Under the pieces are notes generated by a model. It was not told the origin of the DNA. It made no database searches and worked only from the letters and a program-made list of their open reading frames with translations. The translations under genes were made by a program, and so were the position numbers. From an uncultured Porphyromonadaceae bacterium (GTDB lineage: Bacteria; Bacteroidota; Bacteroidia; Bacteroidales; Muribaculaceae): a stretch of DNA of 6,353 bases. Location: the NCBI GenBank assembly GCA_905193485.1, contig CAJJOX010000133.1, positions 1 through 6,353 on the forward strand, read 5' to 3'. Positions 1 to 5,924 of the stretch are shown here, piece after piece; the first letter of the stretch is position 1; every line of letters begins with the position of its first letter.

Positions 1-470
1 ATTCGGTCAATGTGCCCGTGATCATCCTCTCTCAGAAATCATCCGAAGACGATGTCGTCGAAGGTCTGGATGCCGGAGCCGACGATTATATATCCAAGCC
101 TTTTTCTTCGCGCGAACTGATAGCGCGGGTGCGCTCCGTCATACGTCGCCGGCGCATGATGGGCATACGTCGCGTAGCCAACGTGGTCCGTGTCGACGGT
201 CTTGTGCTCGACCTTAATGCCGGACGCGTCACAATCGACGGCGAGCCAATTGCTCTCACACGCACTGAATATCTCATCCTGGCGATGTTCTTGCGCAACC
301 GCAACATATTCTTCGAGCGTGTCGAAATACGTCATGAAGCCTGGGAAGACGAAAACGGAGTTTCCGATCGGGCCGTCGACACCAACATATCGCGTCTTCG
401 CAAAAAATTGGGCGACTATGGACGCAACATCATCAACCGTCAGGGATTCGGCTATGGCTTTGTTGATTGA
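1..470 (+). CDS. OmpR/PhoB-family response regulator, 5'-truncated
   Basis: DNA-binding response regulator of a two-component system; it would be phosphorylated by a sensor kinase and bind promoter DNA. The window holds its last 155 residues, read in frame from position 3; the N-terminal part with the phospho-acceptor aspartate lies outside. What remains of the receiver domain shows VPVIILSQK (the conserved Ser/Thr switch position is Ser), then GADDYISKPF with the invariant Lys before Pro. After a short Arg-rich linker comes a winged-helix effector domain: an LDLNAGRVTIDG entry strand, LTRTEYLIL, a recognition-helix region around DRAVDTNISRLRKKL, and the C-terminal wing ending GYGFVD. Full-length family members are about 225-240 residues, so roughly a third is missing. 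No histidine kinase is visible, so the signal and regulon are unknown. The stop overlaps the start of rnhB by 17 bp, suggesting co-transcription. Confidence 0.93.
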   Translation, partial: SVNVPVIILSQKSSEDDVVEGLDAGADDYISKPFSSRELIARVRSVIRRRRMMGIRRVANVVRVDGLVLDLNAGRVTIDGEPIALTRTEYLILAMFLRNRNIFFERVEIRHEAWEDENGVSDRAVDTNISRLRKKLGDYGRNIINRQGFGYGFVD

Positions 471-1068
471 GCCCTTACCTCCTTCTTTTTCCTCATGCAT
501 TCACGAAGCCGGATGCGATGAGGCCGGTCGCGGTTCTTTGGCCGGACCCGTTTGTGCCGCCGCCGTCATTTTGCCCGAAGGTTTTTCGCATCCTTGGCTC
601 AACGATTCGAAAAAACTCACCCGGCGTCGTCGCGAACTTCTGCGTCCGATTATCGAATCTGAAGCCGTTGCATGGGCGGTGGCGATGGTTGACAATACTG
701 AAATCGACACGATAAACATTCTCAACGCATCCATTCTGGCGATGCATCGGGCGCTCGATGCCTTGACAGTGCGGCCTCAGGCTATAATTGTCGATGGAAA
801 CCGGTTTAAGCCTTACGGCGACATTCCTTGGCAGACTTTCGGAAAAGGCGACGGACGTTTCGGAAACATAGCGGCCGCTTCGATTCTTGCCAAAACACAT
901 CGTGACGAACTGATGGCACGCCTCCACGAACAATATCCCGTCTATGGATGGAATGTCAACAAAGGCTATCCTACGGCGGATCATCGGGCCGCAATCGTGG
1001 CTCACGGGCCGTCGCCCTATCACCGCATGACATTCAGGCTCATCGACCGTCAGCTCACCCTCTTCTGA
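454..1068 (+). CDS. rnhB: Ribonuclease HII
   Basis: Cytoplasmic endonuclease that cuts the RNA strand of RNA-DNA hybrids and starts removal of ribonucleotides misincorporated in DNA. The 204-residue product has the usual family length. The N-terminal signature GCDEAGRG supplies the catalytic pair Asp22 and Glu23; VDGN supplies Asp114; the IAAASILAKTHRD motif supplies Asp151. These are the expected four acidic metal ligands, so the enzyme should be active. I chose the ATG at 454 because only a short tail precedes the DEAGRG signature, as in related proteins; an in-frame ATG at 418 and a GTG at 190 would add residues that merely shadow the response regulator. The gene starts inside the 3' end of that regulator, so translational coupling is plausible. 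It ends 3 bp from the convergent carboxypeptidase gene. Confidence 0.96.
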   Translation: MALLIEPLPPSFSSCIHEAGCDEAGRGSLAGPVCAAAVILPEGFSHPWLNDSKKLTRRRRELLRPIIESEAVAWAVAMVDNTEIDTINILNASILAMHRALDALTVRPQAIIVDGNRFKPYGDIPWQTFGKGDGRFGNIAAASILAKTHRDELMARLHEQYPVYGWNVNKGYPTADHRAAIVAHGPSPYHRMTFRLIDRQLTLF

Positions 1069-1073
1069 CGGTC
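1045..1073. terminator. Possible bidirectional hairpin at the convergent gene ends
   Basis: A perfect 9-bp inverted repeat, GACCGTCAG at 1045-1053 and CTGACGGTC at 1065-1073, with an 11-nt loop. It spans the last rnhB codons and stop on the plus strand and overlaps the carboxypeptidase stop on the minus strand. Neither strand has a U-run after the stem (AGGAAAATTG follows on the plus strand), so this is not a classical intrinsic terminator. It may still stabilise 3' ends or pause polymerase. A shorter competing palindrome, CTGACGGTCAG at 1065-1075, includes both stop codons. Confidence 0.3.
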
Positions 1074-1992
1074 AGGAAAATTGCATGAATTCAACACCGG
1101 TGCAACTCACGCGCATGAGCGTGTTGACGCCAAGCACCAGCGGCATCGCTTCGCCGCCGTGCCCTACAGGCACGTCAAAAGCTGTAGGATAGTCATATTC
1201 TTCAACCATATCGCGTATCATCGATTGCATCGATTCGTGATTTATGTCGGCGTTCCAGTTGGTGAACGATCCCACGAGCAATCCGGCCAGACGGGGCAGC
1301 ACACCCGACAGGCGAAGCTGACAGAGCATCCGTTCCACCTTGTAGACCGGTTCTGATATATCTTCGATGAGGAGGATACTGCCGGGGCGAAGTGTGTCAA
1401 AACGAGTTCCTGTGAGAGCTGACAGCACCGACAGATTGCCCCCGGTCAGTGTGGCATGCGCTTCGCCTTGTCGGTTAAAGGCATGAGGTGCGAAATGATA
1501 GTGTGGCATCTCACCGAAAAGTATGTCTGTCAGCGCATTCGCATACGGATTGTGGCCGTCGTTGACGCTTATGTGTTTGGCCATCGGGCCATGGATGCTT
1601 GCTATGCCGTGGCGGTTCATCAGGGCGTGAAGCACGCATATGTCGCTGAATCCCACAAGCCATTTTGCGTTTTCGCGCAGATTCATGCTGTCGAGCCTGT
1701 CGAGAAGATGCACCGCTCCATAGCCTCCGCGTGAGCAAATGACGGCACGGATACCCGGATCTGTCCACACACGTATAAAATCGTTCAGACGTTCGGTCTG
1801 TGTGCCGCTGAACGACCCGCAATTGCTGTAGACCATCGGTGAAAGTTCAGCTTGCAGGTCATGGGCGGCAAGAACTCTGGCGGCAGCTTCACAGTCTGCG
1901 GTGCGGGCTCGGCCTGCCGGACATATGATGGCCACGCGGTCGCCAGGTTGCAGCGGAGAGGGAATGATAAGATTGGGCTTGATGGTTGTCAT
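1072..1992 (-). CDS. S66-family LD-carboxypeptidase (LdcA/MccF-like), cytoplasmic paralogue
   Basis: Serine peptidase of family S66. Characterised LdcA members remove the terminal D-Ala from tetrapeptides during peptidoglycan recycling; the related MccF branch cleaves microcin C-type compounds. The 306-residue protein shows an N-terminal PLQPGDRVAIICPAG strand, SRGGYGAVHLLDRL, the nucleophile motif WLVGFSDI (Ser116), IASIHGPM, LTGGNL, LLIEDISEPVYK (catalytic Glu210) and VPVGHGGE (catalytic His278), so the Ser-Glu-His triad is complete. There is no signal peptide, suggesting a cytoplasmic role on imported muropeptides. Its ATG overlaps the stop of the upstream paralogue as ATGA, implying translational coupling. 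It is the last gene of the operon. Carboxypeptidase function is a family inference; microcin-type immunity cannot be excluded from sequence. Confidence 0.9.
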   Translation of the reverse strand: MTTIKPNLIIPSPLQPGDRVAIICPAGRARTADCEAAARVLAAHDLQAELSPMVYSNCGSFSGTQTERLNDFIRVWTDPGIRAVICSRGGYGAVHLLDRLDSMNLRENAKWLVGFSDICVLHALMNRHGIASIHGPMAKHISVNDGHNPYANALTDILFGEMPHYHFAPHAFNRQGEAHATLTGGNLSVLSALTGTRFDTLRPGSILLIEDISEPVYKVERMLCQLRLSGVLPRLAGLLVGSFTNWNADINHESMQSMIRDMVEEYDYPTAFDVPVGHGGEAMPLVLGVNTLMRVSCTGVEFMQFS

Positions 1993-3029
1993 TGGCTGAG
2001 TATGGTGCCGTTGTCGGTCACTGTCATTTCCATGGGAGCGCCGATGATGAGCGGAATATTGACACGTTCGTGTCCGACGGGCACTCCGAATGCAACCGGA
2101 TAGCCGTAGTCTGAAACCATATCGCGGATCATGGTTTCCGTGTCGCTGAAGTCTTCATCGGTCTTCATGTCGCTGAAACTTCCTACGATGAGTCCAGAAA
2201 GATTGCCGAGAATGCCGCTGAGTTTGAGTCTGTAGAGCTGGCGTTGTATTTTGTAGACGGGTTCCGACACATCTTCAATAAATAGAATTGTCCCGCGGCG
2301 GAATTCATCGAATGGTGTGGCTGCGAGGCCTTCCAGAACAGCCAGATTGCCCCCGGTCAGTGTGGCCGTGACACTGCCGTTGCGGTTATATTTGTGACGG
2401 TCGATTTCATATCTGGCATGCGAGCCTTTCAACAATGCGAAAAGTGCCTGACATGAAGGACTTGGTTCGCCGTCATGATATTTTATGTTTATGCCCATGG
2501 GGCCGTGAATACTTGCTATGCCCTTTGAGAGCAGCAGGGCCTGAAGGGCGGAAATGTCGCTGAACCCCACGAGCCATTTTACGTTGTCACGCAGCGGAAG
2601 ATGGCTGAGGCTGTCAAGAAGATGTACCGATCCGTAGCCCCCGCGCGAGCATATCACCGCTTTCACCTCGGGATTGAGCAGCGCTTCCTTCAGATCTGAT
2701 AGACGCTCCTCTTCCGACCCCGAATAACTGCCGTGGCGCCCTCTTGCATGCCTGCCGGTAGTCACTCTGAATCCCATATTTTCGATGATCGATTCAATAG
2801 ACGCGAAATCCAGCTTTTTCGTCTGGCCTGCCGGAGAAACAATGGCGATGAGGTCACCTTCGCGAAGCGGAGGCGGCACGATGGTTCCGTCGCCTTGAAA
2901 TGAAGACTTTTGGTCCGACAGAATTATGGTCACGCGATTGTCGGTCAGGGTGTCGGCGATCACATTGGCCTCACCCGCGTGTGCAGATGTGACCGACAGA
3001 AGCAATGTAAGGAAATGGACGATTCTCAT
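1989..3029 (-). CDS. S66-family LD-carboxypeptidase with predicted signal peptide, exported paralogue
   Basis: Second S66 peptidase, 346 residues, with the same order of motifs as its downstream neighbour: REGDLIAIVSPAG, SRGGYGSVHLLDSL, WLVGFSDI (Ser157), LTGGNL, LFIEDVSEPVYK (Glu252) and VPVGHE (His320), so the triad is intact. It differs at the N terminus: MRIVHFLTLLLSVTSAHA looks like a short type I signal peptide with a likely cut after Ala18, followed by a linker to about residue 50 with no family match that I recognise. The protein is therefore predicted to be periplasmic, where it could trim tetrapeptide stems of the wall itself or of released fragments. It starts 5 bp after the radical SAM stop and overlaps the next gene by 4 bp. 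The pair probably arose by tandem duplication; a 24-bp stretch encoding the LTGGNL region is identical in both (1432-1455 and 2343-2366). Confidence 0.9.
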   Translation of the reverse strand: MRIVHFLTLLLSVTSAHAGEANVIADTLTDNRVTIILSDQKSSFQGDGTIVPPPLREGDLIAIVSPAGQTKKLDFASIESIIENMGFRVTTGRHARGRHGSYSGSEEERLSDLKEALLNPEVKAVICSRGGYGSVHLLDSLSHLPLRDNVKWLVGFSDISALQALLLSKGIASIHGPMGINIKYHDGEPSPSCQALFALLKGSHARYEIDRHKYNRNGSVTATLTGGNLAVLEGLAATPFDEFRRGTILFIEDVSEPVYKIQRQLYRLKLSGILGNLSGLIVGSFSDMKTDEDFSDTETMIRDMVSDYGYPVAFGVPVGHERVNIPLIIGAPMEMTVTDNGTILSQ

Positions 3030-3034
3030 GAATT

Positions 3035-3811
3035 TTAGGTTACACTGACATTTATGCCGTGGGCGCGTATTTTTTCGGCTATAGCCTGAAGCTCGTCGTG
3101 TTCCACTTTTTGCAGATGTTCGGCTGGCGTTTTGCGGTCTATAGAGTAGAGCATCACTTGACGCGGGCAGATCCGCTTATAGGCTGCGATCAGTGCGTCG
3201 ATCTCTTCGTCGGTGGTGTTGTCGATCGTTTTTCCTTCATATTCGCCGCGCAGCATCATGGTCTGCACGATGCAGGCGTGTCCGAATCCGGCTATCTGTC
3301 CGATCACTTTTTCCGCGTTGAAGTCCCGGCGGTTGGGGCGGTCTATCTGACGGATGGTTTTGTCAATTGCCGAGTCGAGTTTGAGTATATTGTTGTCGAC
3401 ACTACGCAATGCACGGCTCACACCCGGCCGGTCGAGGCAGGTTGAATTGCATAATACGCTTATTTTCACTTCCGGATAATAGCGGTCGCGAAGTGTGATC
3501 GTATCGCCGATTATCTCTTCAAACTGCGGGTGCATCGTGGGTTCGCCGTTTCCAGAAAAAGTGATCACGTCGAGTTTTTGACCCGACGATTTCATGGCTG
3601 ATAGTTTTTCTTCAAGAAGCCGCCTCACATCGTCGCGCGATGGCAGCCCTGTCGTGCCCGGTCCCTGTGCGTTGAATCCCGCCTCGCAATAGAGGCAGTC
3701 GAAGGTGCATGCTTTGCCGTCGCGCGGCGACAGGTTCACGCCGAGCGACGAGCCGAGCCGTCGCGAATGGATTGGTCCGAATATGGTTTCATGAAACAGG
3801 ACGGTCTGCAT
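3035..3811 (-). CDS. Radical SAM protein, COG0731-like, function unknown
   Basis: A 258-residue radical SAM enzyme. The cluster motif is CTFDCLYC, giving Cys35, Cys39 and Cys42 as ligands of a [4Fe-4S] cluster that cleaves S-adenosylmethionine. It is preceded by FGPIHSRRLGSSLGVN, which I recognise from a widespread group often labelled wyosine-synthetase-like Fe-S oxidoreductase (COG0731). The SAM-contacting motif is FSGNGEPT at 85-92, and a LKLDSAI strand and an LYSIDRKTP segment follow in the barrel. No extra cysteine-rich C-terminal domain is present, so a second cluster of the SPASM type is unlikely. Bacteria do not make wyosine in tRNA, so that label should not be taken as function; the substrate is unknown. 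It starts 3 bp after the mrp stop (TAA-ATC-ATG), so the two are surely co-transcribed, and Mrp may help load its cluster. Confidence 0.88.
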   Translation of the reverse strand: MQTVLFHETIFGPIHSRRLGSSLGVNLSPRDGKACTFDCLYCEAGFNAQGPGTTGLPSRDDVRRLLEEKLSAMKSSGQKLDVITFSGNGEPTMHPQFEEIIGDTITLRDRYYPEVKISVLCNSTCLDRPGVSRALRSVDNNILKLDSAIDKTIRQIDRPNRRDFNAEKVIGQIAGFGHACIVQTMMLRGEYEGKTIDNTTDEEIDALIAAYKRICPRQVMLYSIDRKTPAEHLQKVEHDELQAIAEKIRAHGINVSVT

Positions 3812-3814
3812 GAT

Positions 3815-4915
3815 TTATCGCTTTGTTACGTTCACTTTCATTGTAGGCGGAAGAGTGTCGTTGCGTTCGGCGACAGCATCGATCACCTCATGGGCCAGAT
3901 GCATGAAAGCCATTCCCGTGACGGAATCGGCCAACGCTATAGGCTCGCCTCCGTCGCCTCCGTCGCATATCGACCCCACGATTGGTATCTGCGCCAGCAG
4001 ACGCACGTGAAGTTCTTCGGCCAGACGCACGGCGCCCTCACGCCCGAAGATATAATAGCGTTCGTCAGGATGTTTTTCAGGAGTGAACCATGCCATGTTT
4101 TCTACAAGGCCAAGCACCGGCACGTTGACTTTCTCGCCTGTGAACATCGCTATGCCTTTGCGGGCATCGGCCAGTGCAACTTCCTGCGGGGTGCTCACAA
4201 CCACAACACCTGTCAGGGCAAGCGTCTGCACGAGGGTCAGATGAATGTCGCTCGTGCCCGGTGGCATGTCGATGAGAAAATAATCGAGATCTCCCCAGTC
4301 CGCTTCCTCGATGAGCTGTCGCAGTGCGTTCGAAGCCATTGAGCCGCGCCACAGCACAGGCGAATTTTTGTCGACAAGAAAACCGATCGACAGCACTTTC
4401 ACACCGTAGCGTTCGGCCGGTATGATGAGCTGGCGTCCGTCAACTTCGTGCATGTAAAGCGATTCGTCTTCAAGACCGAACATTTTTGGCACCGACGGCC
4501 CGAAGATGTCGGCATCGAGCAGTCCCACTTTATAGCCTTCACGTGCCAGAGCGACTGCGAGGTTGCTCGCCACGGTGCTCTTGCCCACGCCGCCTTTGCC
4601 CGACGATATGCCTATGATGTTTTTCACACCCGGAAGCGCGGGGCGCTTTTCCGGTGCCGTAGAGGCATATTGTGATTTGACTGTCACTTCCACTTCGGGC
4701 GATATTGACTGGTGGATAGCGGCTTCGGCCGATTTCATAAGTGAGCGTGCGAATGGATCGGTCGATTTCGGAAAGATTATGGAGAAGCTTACCTTTGATC
4801 CGTCGATCCTGATGTCGTCGGCGAGCATTCCGTCGGTCACGATGTCGCGGCCCGTGCCCGGATAGCGCACGTTTTTAAGTGCGTCGATTATAAGCTGGGG
4901 ATATAAACGTTCCAT
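3815..4915 (-). CDS. mrp: Mrp/ApbC-type P-loop ATPase (Fe-S cluster carrier family)
   Basis: Cytoplasmic ATPase of the Mrp/NBP35 group, whose members hold and transfer [4Fe-4S] clusters to apo-proteins. Its 366 residues comprise an N-terminal MIP18/DUF59-type domain (about 1-80), a linker, and a deviant Walker A motif GKGGVGKST at 106-114 with the MinD/Mrp signature Lys107. These are followed by LLDADIFGPSVPKMFG at 132-147, LIDMPPGTSD at 214-223 and ENMAWF at 272-277. The oddity is that the CPxC pair usually found just after ENMxxF is absent: the segment reads TPEKHPDERYYIFGREG, and the only cysteine in the protein is Cys317. Cluster binding by the classical dimer-bridging pair is thus impossible. 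My memory of other Bacteroidales homologues is that they share this trait, so it is probably lineage-specific rather than decay. The gene lies 17 bp after trmB and 3 bp before the radical SAM gene. Confidence 0.94.
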   Translation of the reverse strand: MERLYPQLIIDALKNVRYPGTGRDIVTDGMLADDIRIDGSKVSFSIIFPKSTDPFARSLMKSAEAAIHQSISPEVEVTVKSQYASTAPEKRPALPGVKNIIGISSGKGGVGKSTVASNLAVALAREGYKVGLLDADIFGPSVPKMFGLEDESLYMHEVDGRQLIIPAERYGVKVLSIGFLVDKNSPVLWRGSMASNALRQLIEEADWGDLDYFLIDMPPGTSDIHLTLVQTLALTGVVVVSTPQEVALADARKGIAMFTGEKVNVPVLGLVENMAWFTPEKHPDERYYIFGREGAVRLAEELHVRLLAQIPIVGSICDGGDGGEPIALADSVTGMAFMHLAHEVIDAVAERNDTLPPTMKVNVTKR

Positions 4916-4932
4916 ACTGTTTTCTGAAAAGA

Positions 4933-5712
4933 TTATTTCTTGTATGTTGTCTTAGGTTTACAAAGTTCGGGACACTGAAGTTCACCGCGTGAAAAACTGC
5001 GGTAGGTGTCGTGCTCTATATCCACGTCGGGTTCGTGAAGTTCCGTAGCTTGATCAAGCGGAAATCGCAGATACTTTATGGTGAGGCCGCGGTCGAGCCA
5101 TTGCTGCTCGTAATATGTGCGGATGCTTAGGATATCGTCGACGAGCTCCGAAGCATATAGGTTGTCGGTGTCGGCGTCCGGGGTTATGCCGTTTTCGCGG
5201 CACATGATCGATGTATAGGTGTAGAGAAACGGGCTGTCGGTCTTGAGATTGATGCGGCCTCCGTCGCGTAGCACTTTGCGGTACAATTCAAGAAAGCGGG
5301 TGGAGGTTAGGCGTTTGCGCACTTTTTTCATCTGCGGATCGGGAAACGTTATCCAGATCTCGTCGATCTCTTCTGCCGAGAAAAAATAAGGCAGCAGTTC
5401 GATGTCCGTACGCACAAACGCCACATTTTTCATGCCTGTGTCGGTTGCCTGACGGGCGCCGGTCCACATGCGGGCGCCCTTGATGTCGATGCCTATATAG
5501 TTGCGATTCGGATCGGCCGCGGCCAGTCCTACGGTATATTCGCCTTTTCCGCAGCCAAGTTCCAGTACGATCGGATTGTTATTTTTGAAAAAATCCTCAT
5601 GCCAGCGTCCCCGCATCGGGAAGCCCGCTTTCTGCAGTTCGGCCCATGGATACTGAAAAACGATATCCATTCGCTCCATCTCATCAAACTTTTTCAGCTT
5701 ATTTTTGCCCAT
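4933..5712 (-). CDS. trmB: tRNA (guanine-N7)-methyltransferase
   Basis: Cytoplasmic SAM-dependent enzyme that makes 7-methylguanosine at position 46 of the tRNA variable loop. The 259-residue product shows the SAM-binding loop ELGCGKGEY at 51-59, the acidic end of strand 2 in IGIDIKG at 73-79, the family signature [17 protein letters not shown] around 121-137, and NLKTDSPF at 155-162. The signature departs from the enterobacterial PDPWHKKRH form, in line with my memory of Bacteroidota TrmB. I chose the ATG at 5712 because Bacteroidales TrmB proteins typically begin MGKNKL; an in-frame ATG at 5772 would add 20 residues but runs through a TAAATTTG promoter box. It is the first gene of the five-gene operon. 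Confidence 0.94.
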   Translation of the reverse strand: MGKNKLKKFDEMERMDIVFQYPWAELQKAGFPMRGRWHEDFFKNNNPIVLELGCGKGEYTVGLAAADPNRNYIGIDIKGARMWTGARQATDTGMKNVAFVRTDIELLPYFFSAEEIDEIWITFPDPQMKKVRKRLTSTRFLELYRKVLRDGGRINLKTDSPFLYTYTSIMCRENGITPDADTDNLYASELVDDILSIRTYYEQQWLDRGLTIKYLRFPLDQATELHEPDVDIEHDTYRSFSRGELQCPELCKPKTTYKK

Positions 5713-5735
5713 GTTCAGTCTTTCATATATATCTG

Positions 5736-5743
5736 CAAATTTA
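5736..5743 (-). promoter_or_regulatory. Candidate -7 box of the trmB operon promoter
   Basis: The minus strand reads TAAATTTG, a full match to the Bacteroidota housekeeping -7 pattern TAnnTTTG, ending 23 bp before the trmB ATG. This would give a leader of roughly 15-20 nt. No convincing TTTG -33 element is found about 19-21 bp upstream (the region reads AATC/TAAT), so the promoter is either weak or helped by a factor binding further upstream, where the 34-bp repeats lie. Confidence 0.45.
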
Positions 5744-5787
5744 ACGAAATTTCTCCATAGTCGATTATCCATTCGCTCAATCCCTTG

Positions 5788-5869
5788 CCAAAGGTGCGCA
5801 CTCTGTCATTTTTTAACACTTCCAAAGGTGCGCACTCTATGTTAATTTAACACTTACAAAGGTGCGCAT
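5788..5869. repeat. Three tandem direct repeats with 34-bp period and GTGCGCAC palindrome
   Basis: The core CAAAGGTGCGCA occurs at 5789-5800, 5823-5834 and 5857-5868, spaced exactly 34 bp. The first two units are complete (5788-5821 and 5822-5855), agree at 29 of 34 positions by my count, and share both the CCAAAGGTGCGCACTCT head and the TTTAACACTT tail; only the middle differs. The third keeps the core and then runs into the ATPase promoter. Each core carries a TGCGCA palindrome, extended to GTGCGCAC in units 1 and 2. Conservation of the ends with a variable middle fits a multi-copy protein-binding site between the divergent trmB operon and the ATPase gene. A plain tandem duplication is the alternative. 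Unit 2 also holds a GTTAATTTAAC palindrome (5841-5851) lacking in unit 1. Confidence 0.85.
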
Positions 5870-5892
5870 TGCAGAAAATTTTTATATCTTTG
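5862..5892 (+). promoter_or_regulatory. Candidate promoter of the AAA ATPase gene
   Basis: TATCTTTG at 5885-5892 fits the Bacteroidota -7 pattern TAnnTTTG exactly and would start a leader of about 25 nt before the ATG at 5925. The spacing expected for the -33 element places it near 5862-5865, which reads GTGC inside the third CAAAGGTGCGCA core rather than TTTG. A protein bound there would compete with or replace the -33 contact, so this promoter is probably regulated through the repeats. No Shine-Dalgarno sequence precedes the ATG, as is common in this phylum. Confidence 0.55.
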
Positions 5893-5924
5893 CCTGCAAA
5901 TCAGACAATTGATAGTTTACAGCC

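Noticed and set aside
190..453. Longer N terminus for RNase HII from an upstream GTG or ATG
   Set aside because: The extra residues are an out-of-frame shadow of the response regulator and have no RNase HII character; the conserved signature begins shortly after the ATG at 454.
39..500. Minus-strand open frame opposite the response regulator
   Set aside because: The plus-strand frame carries clear receiver and winged-helix motifs; the antisense product shows none.
493..1023. Minus-strand open frame opposite rnhB
   Set aside because: RNase HII motifs are complete on the plus strand; the antisense frame has no recognisable domain.
3767..4342. Plus-strand open frame of 191 codons opposite mrp
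   Set aside because: It lies opposite the P-loop ATPase, which has unambiguous motifs, and its own product is unlike any family.
4916..4990. Internal promoter before mrp
   Set aside because: The nearest match on the minus strand, GAACTTTG, misses the leading T of TAnnTTTG and lies within trmB; co-transcription explains mrp expression better.
5737..5752. Two AAATTT hexamers 10 bp apart as an operator
   Set aside because: A simple AT-rich motif inside a promoter region; one copy is part of the -7 box and there is no further support.
5788..5869. CRISPR array
   Set aside because: Only three cores with 34-bp total period; units 1 and 2 match at both ends and over most of their length, leaving no room for spacers, and no cas gene is present.
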